A stretch of 61,430 bases of DNA, from positions 1 through 61,430 of the forward strand of contig NZ_AEIU01000023.1 of the NCBI RefSeq assembly GCF_000165125.1, given 5' to 3'. This document shows, piece by piece, positions 30,237-39,679 of the stretch; position 1 is the stretch's first letter; each line of letters begins with the position of its first letter. Origin of the DNA: Vibrio caribbeanicus ATCC BAA-2122 (GTDB lineage: Bacteria; Pseudomonadota; Gammaproteobacteria; Enterobacterales; Vibrionaceae). Below the pieces are notes generated by a model that worked only from the letters and a program-made list of their open reading frames with translations, was not told the DNA's origin and made no database searches. The position numbers were made by a program, and so were the translations under genes.

Positions 30237-31133
30237 CTAGTTAATTCCACCGATGCGGTTGAAACGCACACCGGTTGGGATCCAAGAAGGAAGAATGCTG
30301 TCCTTCGCGCGATCAAACTCAAAACTTATCCAAATCGCAACGGCCTTACCAACTAAGTTTTCTTCAGGCACAAAGCCCCAGTAGCGGCTATCAGCACTAT
30401 TGTCACGATTATCACCCATAGCAAAGTAATGACCCTCTGGTACGACCCACTCCGCAATACCTGGGCGGGGCTGATATTGACTGATTGAGTTAGGGCTGAA
30501 CGGGTTAATCAATATTTGATGATCAACTTGACCAAGTTTTTCATCGAGTTGGATCAGCGGATAGCCATTAGCTGTGAAAACACTCTCTTTGCCATTCGAC
30601 AACGCAACAGGATTACACGTGTTTTCTCCTGCCTTTTGTATACATAATTGTTTATCTGCACTGTACTTAATCGTATCGCCCGGCAATCCAATCACTCGTT
30701 TGATGTAATCTATTTGCGGATTTACAGGATATTTGAAAACTGCGATATCACCACGCTTTGGTTTGCCGGTATCGACCAACTGACTGCGCCAAACAGGATC
30801 TTTTATTCCGTAAGCGAATTTTTCAACCAGAATAAAGTCACCGTTAAGTAGCGTTGGCATCATTGAACCAGAAGGGATTTGAAATGGTTCGTAAATAAAC
30901 GAACGTAGAACCAAAACAAATGCAATTACCGGAAATATTGAAACACTATTTTCAATCCACCAAGGTTGAGTCTCTAGCTGCTTAACCATTGAGGTATCTT
31001 GCGCCCCAGCTTGTGTGGCAAATTGCGCGACCTTTTCAGCGCGTTTTTTTGCGAAAACAAGCTTTTCCAGTGCCCAAATTATTCCAGTTACTAAAGTAAC
31101 AAGAACTAGGATGAGTGAGAATGTATTAGACAT
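30237..31133 (-). CDS. lepB: signal peptidase I
   Basis: Inner-membrane serine protease that removes signal peptides from exported proteins. It is 298 residues from the ATG at 31133 (M-S-N-T-F-S), which has AAGGA in front. The in-frame extension to 31151 is not needed. There are two N-terminal membrane segments (about 4-22 and 62-80). The catalytic Ser90 is in I-P-S-G-S-M and the general base Lys145 in D-Y-I-K-R-V-I-G-L-P-G-D. Box E is G-D-N-R-D-N-S-A-D-S-R-Y-W-G. It follows lepA after an 85-base gap that holds a strong hairpin. Confidence 0.98.
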   Translation of the reverse strand: MSNTFSLILVLVTLVTGIIWALEKLVFAKKRAEKVAQFATQAGAQDTSMVKQLETQPWWIENSVSIFPVIAFVLVLRSFIYEPFQIPSGSMMPTLLNGDFILVEKFAYGIKDPVWRSQLVDTGKPKRGDIAVFKYPVNPQIDYIKRVIGLPGDTIKYSADKQLCIQKAGENTCNPVALSNGKESVFTANGYPLIQLDEKLGQVDHQILINPFSPNSISQYQPRPGIAEWVVPEGHYFAMGDNRDNSADSRYWGFVPEENLVGKAVAIWISFEFDRAKDSILPSWIPTGVRFNRIGGIN

Positions 31134-31152
31134 CGACTTTCCTTCTTTCAAA

Positions 31153-31187
31153 AATACGAAAGTGAAAGAGCCTGCACTCTTTCACTT
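31153..31187 (-). terminator. hairpin between lepA and lepB
   Basis: Perfect 11-bp stem AAGTGAAAGAG / CTCTTTCACTT with a 6-base loop. The minus strand then reads TCGTATTTTTG. It sits about 32 bases after the lepA stop and 27 before the lepB ATG. It is probably a leaky terminator or mRNA-end stabiliser inside the operon. Confidence 0.7.
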
Positions 31188-31218
31188 ATCCCAACAGAAC
31201 AATGCTCAACCAACAATA

Positions 31219-33012
31219 TTAGTCTTTACCGACGTGGAGAATGGCTAGGAATGCCTCCTGAGGTAACTCCACATTACCAATTTGCTTCATCCGTTTTTTA
31301 CCCTCTTTCTGCTTTTTCAACAGTTTTTTCTTACGGCTAACGTCACCGCCGTAACATTTAGCGATAACGTTTTTACGTAACTGTTTTACCGTAGAGCGGG
31401 CAATAATATGATTACCAATCGCTGCCTGAATTGCGATATCAAACATTTGACGCGGAATGAATTCTTTCATTTTTTCAACTAATTGGCGTCCTCGAGTTTG
31501 AGACTGATCTTTGTGAGTGATCAGTGCCAAGGCATCTACTTTATCGCCATTTAACAATACGTCAACCCGTACCATATTAGATGCTTCAAAACGCTGAAAG
31601 TTATAATCCAAAGAAGCATATCCGCGAGAGGTAGACTTTAATCGGTCAAAGAAATCTAATACCACCTCAGCCATTGGAATATCATACGTCACTGCAACTT
31701 GGTTACCGTGGTATACCATATCAACTTGCACACCACGCTTTTCAACGCACAAGGTAATAACATTACCCAAATAATCGGAAGGCACTAGGATGTTACAACG
31801 AGCAATTGGCTCTCTGATCTCTCCAATATCATTCACGGCAGGAAGCTTAGCAGGACTATCAACATACAGAGTCGTGCCGTCGGTTTGCTCTACTTCATAC
31901 ACCACCGTTGGAGCGGTCGTTATCAGGTCGAGATCATACTCCCTCTCTAAGCGCTCCTGAATAATTTCCATATGCAGCATTCCAAGGAAGCCACATCGGA
32001 AGCCGAACCCTAGTGCTGCAGAATTCTCTGGTTCATAAAAAAGTGAGGCATCATTTAGGCTTAATTTACCGAGTGCGTCTCTAAAATTCTCGTAGTCATC
32101 GGAAGAAACAGGGAAGAGACCTGCATATACCTGCGGTTTTACTTTCTTAAAGCCTGGAAGAGCTTCTTCACATCCGTGCTTAGCTAGGGTTAACGTATCA
32201 CCCACTGGTGCACCAAGAATGTCTTTAATACCGCAAACAACCCAGCCAACTTCGCCAGTACGGAGTATCTGTGTGTCAACTTGTTTAGGAGTGAAAATAC
32301 CTAATCTATCAACTCCCCAAACTTGCCCTGTGCTCATAACCTTGAGTTTGTCGTTCTTTTTCAACTCACCATTTTTAATCCGCACAAGAGAAACAACACC
32401 GAGATAATTATCGAACCATGAGTCAATAATCAGTGCTTGCAGTGGTGCATTTGGGTCACCCTCTGGGGCAGGAATTGCAGAGACGATATTTTCCAATACA
32501 TCATCCACGCCAAGGCCTGTTTTTGCACTACAACGCGTTGCATCAATGGCATCGATACCAACAATTTCTTCAATTTCTTCTGCTGCTCGCTCTGGATCTG
32601 CTGCTGGTAAATCGATCTTATTTAGAATAGGAACAACTTCAAGATCCATCTCAATAGCGGTATAGCAATTGGCCAATGTCTGAGCCTCAACACCTTGTCC
32701 CGCATCTACAACAAGTAAAGCACCTTCACATGCGGCAAGAGAGCGAGAAACCTCATAAGCAAAATCAACATGCCCAGGCGTATCAATAAAGTTAAGCTGG
32801 TAGGTTTCACCGTCTTTAGCAGTGTAGTTAAGAGTCACACTTTGAGATTTGATAGTAATGCCTCGCTCACGCTCAAGATCCATAGAATCTAGAACCTGTG
32901 CAGCCATCTCTCGGTCGCTCAAGCCTCCACAAACTTGAATTAGACGGTCAGATAAAGTCGACTTGCCATGGTCGATGTGGGCGATTATCGAAAAGTTACG
33001 AATGTGCTTCAT
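31219..33012 (-). CDS. lepA: elongation factor 4 (LepA)
   Basis: Ribosome-associated GTPase (EF4) affecting initiation and back-translocation. The 597-residue protein (E. coli 599) has the EF-G-like G domain with A-H-I-D-H-G-K-S-T at residues 11-19, D-T-P-G-H-V-D and N-K-I-D, then domain II and the EF-G III/V-like domains. The unique C-terminal domain carries the basic stretch K-R-M-K-Q-I-G. It is the promoter-proximal gene of lepA-lepB-rnc-era and lies just downstream of rseC, with a short terminator between them. Confidence 0.98.
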   Translation of the reverse strand: MKHIRNFSIIAHIDHGKSTLSDRLIQVCGGLSDREMAAQVLDSMDLERERGITIKSQSVTLNYTAKDGETYQLNFIDTPGHVDFAYEVSRSLAACEGALLVVDAGQGVEAQTLANCYTAIEMDLEVVPILNKIDLPAADPERAAEEIEEIVGIDAIDATRCSAKTGLGVDDVLENIVSAIPAPEGDPNAPLQALIIDSWFDNYLGVVSLVRIKNGELKKNDKLKVMSTGQVWGVDRLGIFTPKQVDTQILRTGEVGWVVCGIKDILGAPVGDTLTLAKHGCEEALPGFKKVKPQVYAGLFPVSSDDYENFRDALGKLSLNDASLFYEPENSAALGFGFRCGFLGMLHMEIIQERLEREYDLDLITTAPTVVYEVEQTDGTTLYVDSPAKLPAVNDIGEIREPIARCNILVPSDYLGNVITLCVEKRGVQVDMVYHGNQVAVTYDIPMAEVVLDFFDRLKSTSRGYASLDYNFQRFEASNMVRVDVLLNGDKVDALALITHKDQSQTRGRQLVEKMKEFIPRQMFDIAIQAAIGNHIIARSTVKQLRKNVIAKCYGGDVSRKKKLLKKQKEGKKRMKQIGNVELPQEAFLAILHVGKD

Positions 33013-33046
33013 GATTTGGGGTGACTAAGCTCTTTTAAATAAGGAC

Positions 33047-33068
33047 AAGAAAACCGTCATCTGACGGT
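33047..33068 (-). terminator. terminator after rseC
   Basis: 6-bp GC-rich stem ACCGTC / GACGGT with an ATCT-type tetraloop; the minus strand continues TTTTCTTG. It ends the rpoE-rseABC transcript before lepA. Confidence 0.6.
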
Positions 33069-33115
33069 ATTTCGATCAAGTTGGCAGATTCTACCCAATT
33101 TCTCAACGCTTCGCA

Positions 33116-33586
33116 CTAGCTAATTGGATCACCGAGCACTCTGAGCAAAATAACCTTTTTAGAGGTGTGCTTTTCTATGCGCGACAATAACTGTCTTGCC
33201 ATAAAAATACCGAGGGCTCCACAAAGAAGAGACGCGATGATCACGACACTTTCGCCAAGCAGAAGAATAGGTGCAATGAACCATTGAGAGAGGATAGCCC
33301 CGACGAACATAAAAAAGATAGGAACCAAATACACCAGCGCAGCAGAACCTAAAAGGTTTTTCTCCGGTAAGCCGATCTCAACGATTTGACCTGCTTTAAC
33401 TTCAGTACTGGTCTTCAAGTTCCAATGTAAGGCTTTGCTAGCCAAAGCCTTACTCATTATTCCTGTACCACACGATTTTTGCGACGAACACGTTCCACAA
33501 CTGGTTTTCTGCTCACAGCTCAATTCAACGTCAAAGCCTGATGACAATGACTTTACTGATAACACTGTGGCTAATGCAGTCATCAT
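33116..33586 (-). CDS. rseC: sigma-E regulator RseC
   Basis: RseC/MucC-family inner-membrane protein with a positive, incompletely understood effect on sigma-E, also linked to redox/Rnf-SoxR functions. The 156-residue protein has a Cys-rich cytoplasmic N-terminus (C-E-Q-K-T-S-C-G-T-C-S-S-Q-K-S-C, about 24-39) that could hold an iron-sulphur centre. Two membrane segments follow (about 80-97 and 104-124), then a basic tail. Its ATG overlaps rseB by 4 bases. It is the last gene of rpoE-rseA-rseB-rseC. Confidence 0.94.
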   Translation of the reverse strand: MMTALATVLSVKSLSSGFDVELSCEQKTSCGTCSSQKSCGTGIMSKALASKALHWNLKTSTEVKAGQIVEIGLPEKNLLGSAALVYLVPIFFMFVGAILSQWFIAPILLLGESVVIIASLLCGALGIFMARQLLSRIEKHTSKKVILLRVLGDPIS

Positions 33587-34551
33587 TGAACAACACTCTC
33601 ACTGCTTGTTACTTTAATGGACTTTGCGATGCGCTCTGCTGTCGCTGGAGGGATATCGCCAATCACAGAAATCTCTCTACCAGCACGCACAAAACTGTGT
33701 AAAGTACGCCGCCCTTGTCGGATCAGTTGACCTTTCAAAGATAGACTATCAGCATCTGCAACGTAGACAGAGAAGCTAAACAATCCATCACTATATAGTT
33801 GACTTTCAACCATTCGATCAGAATTATTCATTCGGTAGCGACTTACTTCTTTTGCTTCAAAACCAACAGGTATCCAACCTACCGCCCAATGCGTCTTTTT
33901 GAGCTGCCCTTTAGGCAAAGAGAGTACCTCTGGTAATGCTGCTGTTTTTAATACGTTGAGTGTCTCTTCCACTTTTTTGCTGATGTCGTAGGAGATAGTA
34001 CGGTATTGCTCTAACGTCTCACCATCTCGATCAACAAGGTCAGCACGCAGCGGCAATTTTGTTTTTTCATCGACCCAAAGGACATAAGAGTATCTCTGTC
34101 CATCTTTAGGCACAATACGAAGCACCTGGCAAGTAGCACCTGCCTCTCGTGCCCGACCGACCTGAATAAAGTCATAGAAATTGCTTAAATGATCAACATT
34201 GGTATTCAAAAAAGGAATCGTTGGGCCAACCATAGTGCCTGATTCAATCGTAAATGGTTCAATACCTGGATCGATATAACTTACTTCATTGCCACGACGA
34301 ATAACCTCTCTCATTGGCCCACTTAAATACACCAAATGAGCTAGCTGCCCGCCTTTTTCAGAGTAAGCATGACGGTACATAAGAGGTTCTATACCGCCCT
34401 TCTTTACAAGGATATAGGACACCTCATAATCTAAGTGCTGACTAGCCGTGTTCATTTCAATCAGTAAAGTCTTCGCAGAATTCACTCCAGCAAAGACCGG
34501 TACTACTGTTAAACTGAACAGTGCTAAGACACTGAACAGATATTTTTTCAT
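33583..34551 (-). CDS. rseB: periplasmic sigma-E regulator RseB
   Basis: RseB binds the periplasmic part of RseA and blocks DegS cleavage until it senses mislocalised lipoproteins or LPS. The 322-residue protein (E. coli 318) has a signal peptide (1-21, cleavage near V-F-A-G), an N-terminal lipoprotein-carrier-like beta domain (about 25-210) and a smaller C-terminal MucB/RseB domain. It overlaps rseA by 4 bases (34548-34551) and rseC by 4, giving tight translational coupling. Confidence 0.96.
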   Translation of the reverse strand: MKKYLFSVLALFSLTVVPVFAGVNSAKTLLIEMNTASQHLDYEVSYILVKKGGIEPLMYRHAYSEKGGQLAHLVYLSGPMREVIRRGNEVSYIDPGIEPFTIESGTMVGPTIPFLNTNVDHLSNFYDFIQVGRAREAGATCQVLRIVPKDGQRYSYVLWVDEKTKLPLRADLVDRDGETLEQYRTISYDISKKVEETLNVLKTAALPEVLSLPKGQLKKTHWAVGWIPVGFEAKEVSRYRMNNSDRMVESQLYSDGLFSFSVYVADADSLSLKGQLIRQGRRTLHSFVRAGREISVIGDIPPATAERIAKSIKVTSSESVVQ

Positions 34552-35156
34552 TCGACTACCGTTTTAGGGATATTACTTTCCCCTGTATTGCGCTCACTAT
34601 TTAAGCGTAGCTGCAATTCGAAATCACGTAGCATAGAGTTGACTCTACGGTGCTGCTCTTGCAGATTTACTGAGTTATGCTGTTCTTGAAGTGAAGAACG
34701 AGTCAAACTCACAGGTTCAACACTCCCGGCAAAAGGTACGGTCTGGAGCACAGGTAAGGTATCAACTTTTGCTGCAGAAGGCTCGTTACCAGGATAGTTT
34801 TGTACACCTAAAATAACGACCAAAGAAACACATGCTGCTGTTGCTACTTGTCCCATCGAGCTTAGCCATTTAGGTAGCTGCATTCTCGCTTTTACAGGAG
34901 AAGGTTGAGACTCTATATTGTGGTCAGCCACTGGGATCACGTTGCTATGATTTTTTTCTTCATTAAGCGCAAAAGCGACACTCTCAGCGATATTCCAATC
35001 TAAGCTCTCAGGGGCCTCACCGCGTATGACATCACCAATTAGATGGTAATCTTGCCATACACGTTGCCCACTTTGGTCATTCTCTAATTCACTAATTAAA
35101 GCTTTATCAACCAACTCCCCATCCATGAGTGCTGAAAGCTTTTCTCTATCAACCAT
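34548..35156 (-). CDS. rseA: anti-sigma-E factor RseA
   Basis: Single-pass inner-membrane anti-sigma factor that holds RpoE. It is degraded by DegS and RseP on envelope stress. It is 202 residues from the ATG at 35156, giving M-V-D-R-E-K-L-S-A-L-M-D-G-E, which matches the family start and has GGTGG five bases ahead. An ATG four codons upstream is less likely. The cytoplasmic anti-sigma domain covers about 1-75, one membrane segment lies near 97-115 (Q-V-A-T-A-A-C-V-S-L-V-V-I-L-G-V), and the rest is periplasmic. It lies 32 bases after rpoE. Confidence 0.94.
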   Translation of the reverse strand: MVDREKLSALMDGELVDKALISELENDQSGQRVWQDYHLIGDVIRGEAPESLDWNIAESVAFALNEEKNHSNVIPVADHNIESQPSPVKARMQLPKWLSSMGQVATAACVSLVVILGVQNYPGNEPSAAKVDTLPVLQTVPFAGSVEPVSLTRSSLQEQHNSVNLQEQHRRVNSMLRDFELQLRLNSERNTGESNIPKTVVE

Positions 35157-35187
35157 TCTGTCCACCATTTATGTCACAGATCTTAAT

Positions 35188-35766
35188 TTAGCGTTGAAGA
35201 AGCGGCTGGATCTTTTTTTCAACCGATTCTCGGGCACGGAAAATACGTGAACGCACTGTTCCCACTGGACAATCCATTACTACGGCAATTTCCTCATAGC
35301 TCAGACCATCGAGTTCTCTCAATGTCATCGCTGTTTTCAAATCTTCTGGAAGTGCTTGTATTGCACTGAAAACAACACTCTTCAATTCATTGGACAACGT
35401 TAAGTTCTCTGGGTTCGAAATTTCTTTCAGTGCACTGCTTGTTTCGTAGTACTCCGCATCTTCTGTATCTATATCTTGAGCAGGAGGTCTTCGACCTTGT
35501 GCCACAAGATGATTTTTTGCAGTATTAACGGCGATACGATATAGCCATGTATAAAAGGCGCTCTCTCCGCGAAAACTAGGAATCGCTCGATAGGCTTTTA
35601 TAAATGCTTCTTGTGCTACATCTGGAACGTCACCAGGGTTGTTCACATAACGCGAAATAAGGTTGCAGACTTTGTTTTGGTATTTAACGACCAATAAATT
35701 AAAAGCCTGCTTATCTCCCGCCTGAACTCGCTCAATTAATACTTGATCGGTCAATTGCTCGTTCAT
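35188..35766 (-). CDS. rpoE: RNA polymerase sigma-E factor
   Basis: Extracytoplasmic-function sigma factor controlling envelope stress genes (chaperones, LPS and outer-membrane assembly, porin-repressing sRNAs). The 192 residues (E. coli 191) include region 2 (about 22-95, with Y-T-W-L-Y-R-I-A-V-N-T-A-K-N) and region 4 (about 130-185, L-D-G-L-S-Y-E-E-I-A and P-V-G-T-V-R-S-R-I-F-R-A-R). It is first in the rpoE-rseABC operon, preceded about 100 bases upstream by a sigma-E type promoter, implying autoregulation. Confidence 0.99.
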   Translation of the reverse strand: MNEQLTDQVLIERVQAGDKQAFNLLVVKYQNKVCNLISRYVNNPGDVPDVAQEAFIKAYRAIPSFRGESAFYTWLYRIAVNTAKNHLVAQGRRPPAQDIDTEDAEYYETSSALKEISNPENLTLSNELKSVVFSAIQALPEDLKTAMTLRELDGLSYEEIAVVMDCPVGTVRSRIFRARESVEKKIQPLLQR

Positions 35767-35867
35767 TCGAGCCGATACTCCTTTTGTTATTCACTCTATA
35801 CCTTCTTAGACATGAGTATCAATTTTGCAAAATGTAGCCTTGACACCACCACTTACATGAGCAGTAT

Positions 35868-35895
35868 TGTGACTTGGAATATGGATATAAGTTCC
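35868..35895 (-). promoter_or_regulatory. sigma-E promoter of rpoE
   Basis: On the minus strand, GGAACTT (35895-35889), a 16-base spacer and TCACA (35872-35868). The -35 is an exact match to the sigma-E consensus, and the -10 resembles TCTGA/TCAAA. Spacing and position (100 bases before rpoE) match the autoregulated rpoE promoter of E. coli. Confidence 0.7.
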
Positions 35896-36149
35896 CTAAA
35901 GTATCCATATTTTTTATGTGAAAGAATAAAGGACTACCACTTGCAATAGATTGTGGAGGTCAAAAACAAGAAAAGCAATGGTATTTACGAAGAATTGTCT
36001 TTGGTTTAACTTAGTCACGAAATGCTATCATAGGCATGGTACAACTTGGAGGAAGTCCGCTGTTCCACGGTGCCGTTTTCTTTTAACTTGCATCATAGAT
36101 AATGCGTTAGGCCCTGTATCTTGAAGTCACTTTGGGCTGGCTAACATTA

Positions 36150-36179
36150 TTGGCTGAGCCGATAAGACTATTTTATAAT
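36150..36179 (+). promoter_or_regulatory. probable nadB promoter
   Basis: TTGGCT (36150-36155), 18-base spacer, perfect TATAAT (36174-36179), 90 bases before the nadB start. Confidence 0.6.
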
Positions 36180-36268
36180 TTATAAAACAGGCATTTGCCT
36201 AGATAACATCCTGTTTATTCCGTCTCTGCGCAGTGATGTTGATTTTAACTCGGGAATTTAAAAGTATT

Positions 36269-37882
36269 ATGAACGTAAACCGTGAACACCTATGTGATGT
36301 ACTAGTGGTCGGTAGTGGTGCAGCAGGTCTGTCACTCGCTTTGCATGTAGCCAAACATGGCAAGGTCATTGTTTTAAGCAAAGGTCCAAGAAGCGAAGGG
36401 TCAACCTACTATGCTCAAGGAGGCATTGCTGCCGTTTTCGACGAGTCTGATAGCATTGAATCACATGTTCAAGATACACTCATTGCAGGCGGCGGAATCT
36501 GTGATAAAGAGACCGTGGAATTTATCGCCAAAAATGCTAAAGAATGTGTTCAATGGCTCATTGATGGTGGCGTTCCATTTGATCGTGAGGAAAATGACAG
36601 TGATGATAATCCACGCTATCACCTCACACGAGAGGGAGGACACAGCCATAGGCGTATCCTTCACGCTGCAGATGCCACGGGAATGGCTATGCAGACTTCC
36701 CTTCAAGAAAACGTGAGAAACCATCCAAATATTCACGTACTGGAACGACATAATGCCCTAGATCTCATTACTGAGGATAAAATTGGTGGAGATAGTCAAA
36801 AGGTTGTTGGTGCTTATATTTGGAACAGAAATCATGAACACGTTGAGACTGTAAGAGCTAAATTCGTTGTACTTGCTACTGGTGGAGCCTCAAAAGTCTA
36901 TCAGTACACCTCCAACCCTGATGTTTCTTCCGGTGATGGTATCGCTATCGCGTGGCGCGCAGGATGCCGAGTTGCCAACTTGGAATTTAATCAATTTCAC
37001 CCAACTTGCCTTTATCACCCAGAAGCAAGAAACTTTCTTTTAACAGAAGCTCTAAGGGGAGAAGGTGCTTATTTGCGCAGACCCGATGGTTCGCGATTTA
37101 TGCCTGACTTTGATGATCGAAAAGAGCTTGCTCCAAGAGATGTTGTAGCTCGAGCCATCGATTTTGAAATGAAACGCTTGGGTGCTGACTGCATGTATCT
37201 GGACATAAGCCATAAGCCTGCTGACTTCATAGAGAAACACTTTCCAACTATTAACATGAAGCTGCTTGAGTTGGGAATTGACATGACTCAAGAGCCTATT
37301 CCAGTGGTGCCTGCTGCTCACTATACGTGTGGTGGTGTTATGGTCGATCGTAAAGGTCAAACCGATCTTAAACAGCTCTATGCTATTGGCGAAGTCAGCT
37401 ATACAGGGCTTCATGGAGCCAACCGAATGGCGTCCAATTCATTGCTTGAATGTGTTGTTTACGCTTGGGCCTCAGCCAATGACATCATTGAAAAAATCAA
37501 CACTTGTGACTTTCCTCCCTCATTACCCGAGTGGGACGAAAGTCAGGTAAGCTGCTCTGATGAAGAAGTGGTTATCCAGCATAACTGGCACGAACTACGA
37601 TTATTTATGTGGGACTATATGGGTATTGTCCGTACCGAGAAACGTCTAGAGCGTGCACTTAGAAGAATTCAATTGTTACAACAGGAAACCCATGAGTATT
37701 ACAGTAACTTTAAGGTGTGTAATAACTTACTTGAATTAAGAAACTTACTTCAAGTTGCTGAGTTGATGGTGAGATGTGCGATGAGTAGAAAAGAGAGTCG
37801 TGGGTTACATTATACGCTAGACTATCCCGAAGCACTGCCAGAAAGTGGGCCAACCATATTAACCCCCCAAAATATCGGGTAA
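36269..37882 (+). CDS. nadB: L-aspartate oxidase
   Basis: First enzyme of de novo NAD synthesis: an FAD enzyme that oxidises L-aspartate to iminoaspartate for NadA. It is 537 residues from the ATG at 36269 (M-N-V-N-R-E-H), against 540 in E. coli; an in-frame upstream ATG adds 12 unconserved residues. The FAD dinucleotide fold [10 protein letters not shown] is at residues 13-22. Succinate-dehydrogenase-family active-site motifs [16 protein letters not shown] and H-Y-T-C-G-G-V follow. It is divergent from rpoE, as in E. coli, and convergent with ygfX with only 13 bases between stops. Confidence 0.98.
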   Translation: MNVNREHLCDVLVVGSGAAGLSLALHVAKHGKVIVLSKGPRSEGSTYYAQGGIAAVFDESDSIESHVQDTLIAGGGICDKETVEFIAKNAKECVQWLIDGGVPFDREENDSDDNPRYHLTREGGHSHRRILHAADATGMAMQTSLQENVRNHPNIHVLERHNALDLITEDKIGGDSQKVVGAYIWNRNHEHVETVRAKFVVLATGGASKVYQYTSNPDVSSGDGIAIAWRAGCRVANLEFNQFHPTCLYHPEARNFLLTEALRGEGAYLRRPDGSRFMPDFDDRKELAPRDVVARAIDFEMKRLGADCMYLDISHKPADFIEKHFPTINMKLLELGIDMTQEPIPVVPAAHYTCGGVMVDRKGQTDLKQLYAIGEVSYTGLHGANRMASNSLLECVVYAWASANDIIEKINTCDFPPSLPEWDESQVSCSDEEVVIQHNWHELRLFMWDYMGIVRTEKRLERALRRIQLLQQETHEYYSNFKVCNNLLELRNLLQVAELMVRCAMSRKESRGLHYTLDYPEALPESGPTILTPQNIG

Positions 37883-37895
37883 CCTTCAGAGGGAG

Positions 37896-38294
37896 TTAGT
37901 CGTAGCTCCCTCTCAAAAAACATATCAATCGTCTGTAGTCACGCTCCGTTATGCTATCCCTCCAAAGAATGAGTTTGTCCCCATCACAAACAATGATCAG
38001 AGCGATACTGCGAGCTGAAAAAAAGATTTTTTTGACCTTGTATTTTTTGTTCTCGGTGTAAAGCTCTTGCTCAGCACCAAAAATGACGCCGCCATGCAAG
38101 GGCTTGATAAGTATTTCAGAACCGATGAGCTGAACCACACATAGAGACAAAAGAACTAAGCTTGCTACTAAAGGTATGTTCGATAAAAGCACTCCCATCA
38201 TGACACCGAAAACAATGATAAAGTCTGCGATAATGGCATAACGGGAGGAAGAGAGTACGAACCTAACGTACTTTACTGAGGTTGTGAGCGACAA
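37896..38294 (-). CDS. ygfX: YgfX-family membrane protein
   Basis: A 132-residue protein of the YgfX (CptA) family, partner of SdhE. In E. coli YgfX was reported as an inner-membrane toxin acting on FtsZ/MreB and also implicated with SdhE in flavoprotein-linked physiology. Two membrane segments lie near residues 18-37 and 41-60, then a cytoplasmic tail with the family pattern W-R-D-S-I-T-x-x-D-Y-R-R-L. Sequence conservation in this family is low. The assignment rests mainly on size, topology and overlap with sdhE (32 bases, different frame). That overlap implies coupled translation. Confidence 0.8.
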   Translation of the reverse strand: MSLTTSVKYVRFVLSSSRYAIIADFIIVFGVMMGVLLSNIPLVASLVLLSLCVVQLIGSEILIKPLHGGVIFGAEQELYTENKKYKVKKIFFSARSIALIIVCDGDKLILWRDSITERDYRRLICFLRGSYD

Positions 38295-38523
38295 CTTTAT
38301 CGATCATAGATGCATGTTTGAGGTTTTCACTTCTACCGTGTCCCATAATCCAAGTAAACAAATCTGGATCATCACATTCAAGAAGTGCTACAAAGTCCTG
38401 CTGCTCATCATCCGATAAACCTTCAAAACATTCTTCAAAAAAAGGCATTATTACCACATCTAGCTCAAGCATACCTCTTCGGCATGCCCATTTAATACGC
38501 GCTTTTTCTTCCGTGGTGTACAT
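38263..38523 (-). CDS. sdhE: FAD assembly factor SdhE
   Basis: SdhE (CptB, YgfY) promotes covalent attachment of FAD to the succinate dehydrogenase flavoprotein SdhA and to fumarate reductase. The 86-residue all-helical protein carries the functional motif R16-G17-M-L-E20 near the N-terminus, and W-I-M-G-H-G in the last helix. ygfX overlaps its 3' end by 32 bases. nadB, whose product is related to SdhA, ends next door. ygfZ is divergent on the other side. The same cluster is found in E. coli. Confidence 0.95.
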   Translation of the reverse strand: MYTTEEKARIKWACRRGMLELDVVIMPFFEECFEGLSDDEQQDFVALLECDDPDLFTWIMGHGRSENLKHASMIDKVVAHNLSKVR

Positions 38524-38710
38524 TACTCTTCTCCACCAAATAGAGTTGTTTTTTTGAGTTTATCAAGCTAATACGCGAACAACCAGCATTCTAATCACAC
38601 AACCCACCCAATACGGCAAAAAACACTCGGAGTTAACAGATGCTAATACTTGTTTCTACGCAGCATTCAGGGATAACATGTTACGAATTTAAACTGCTGA
38701 GGTAATTTGC

Positions 38711-39679
38711 ATGAAATGGCACAACGAGTTTCCACGACTTGATCTCTCATCAAATGATTCAATTCCTGATTTAGCTATCACGGCCCTAGACTCATGGGGT
38801 GCAATTACTTTGTCTGGCGAACAGAGCAAAGCGTACTTACAAGGACAAGTCACCTGTGATGTGGTGAGCTTAGAACAGTCGAATTTCACATTTGGCGCTC
38901 ATTGCGATGCGAAAGGAAAAGTTTGGAGTGCTTTTCGACTATTTTACCATCATTCAAACTTGACCATGTTTCAACCCAAAGAACTGATTGAAATAGAACT
39001 TTCCGAACTTAAAAAATACGCCATCTTTTCTAAAGTAGAACTTGAACAATCCGATGATATCGCTCTTGGCCTAATGGGCTCTCTATCGACTGACTTTGTC
39101 GATTCAATCACCACTGAAAGAGGCGATGTTCGTTCCATAGGACAGGGGACAGCAGTAAGAGTTGATAACCAACGCTGGCTTCTGCTACTCACTCAAGCTG
39201 CAGCAATGGATACACTCAACACAACCGAGGCAACCAAAGTCTCTGAAGAGCTTTGGACCTTACTCGAGATAAAATCAGCCTCTCCACTGCTCACTCGGGA
39301 ACAACAATTAGAGCATATCCCTCAGGCTTTGAATTTACATGCACTGGATGGAATAAGCTTCACCAAGGGGTGCTACACAGGACAAGAAACCGTTGCTCGA
39401 GCAAAATATCGAGGTACGAACAAGCGTTCACTCGCCTTGCTACACGGTGAATGTCACCAAGAACTTGATGCCAATGCCGAATTAGAACGAGCGGTGGGTG
39501 AAAACTGGAGAGGAGCTGGAAAGATCATAGCCCATTATCGGTTTAACGATAATAAGCTGCTTGCCCTTGTTGTTTTACCCAATAACCTCGAACAGGATAC
39601 TCATTTTCGTGTAAAAGATATCCCTACCAGTGTATTAAACTTCTCACCATTGCCCTACTCGTTGGAAGAAAATGACTGA
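38711..39679 (+). CDS. ygfZ: tRNA-modifying / Fe-S cluster repair protein YgfZ
   Basis: YgfZ is a folate-binding GcvT-like protein needed for full activity of Fe-S enzymes such as the tRNA methylthiotransferase MiaB. The 322-residue protein has the diagnostic motif K219-G-C221-Y-T-G-Q-E, with the essential Cys intact. The N-terminal region (L-Q-G-Q-V-T-C-D-V) is the GcvT-like folate-binding fold. The ribosome site GAGG precedes the ATG. It overlaps the following YbaK-family gene by 8 bases, and sdhE is divergent. Confidence 0.95.
   Translation: MKWHNEFPRLDLSSNDSIPDLAITALDSWGAITLSGEQSKAYLQGQVTCDVVSLEQSNFTFGAHCDAKGKVWSAFRLFYHHSNLTMFQPKELIEIELSELKKYAIFSKVELEQSDDIALGLMGSLSTDFVDSITTERGDVRSIGQGTAVRVDNQRWLLLLTQAAAMDTLNTTEATKVSEELWTLLEIKSASPLLTREQQLEHIPQALNLHALDGISFTKGCYTGQETVARAKYRGTNKRSLALLHGECHQELDANAELERAVGENWRGAGKIIAHYRFNDNKLLALVVLPNNLEQDTHFRVKDIPTSVLNFSPLPYSLEEND

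Larger units (their letters stand above)
35767..36268. other. divergent regulatory region rpoE / nadB
   Basis: A 0.5 kb non-coding spacer. It holds the sigma-E type promoter for rpoE (35868-35895, minus), a sigma-70 promoter for nadB (36150-36179, plus) and an inverted repeat AAACAGG / CCTGTTT (36185-36216) at the predicted nadB transcription start. In between (about 35900-36140) I see no gene or clear structured RNA. Confidence 0.6.

Noticed and set aside
36040-36075. Block GGAGGAAGTCCGC in the rpoE-nadB spacer, reminiscent of the RNase P RNA core
   Set aside because: Only a short match; no surrounding RNase P RNA structure or other conserved blocks.
37888-37913. Hairpin AGAGGGAG / CTCCCTCT between nadB and ygfX
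   Set aside because: No T-run follows on either strand, so it is not called a terminator.
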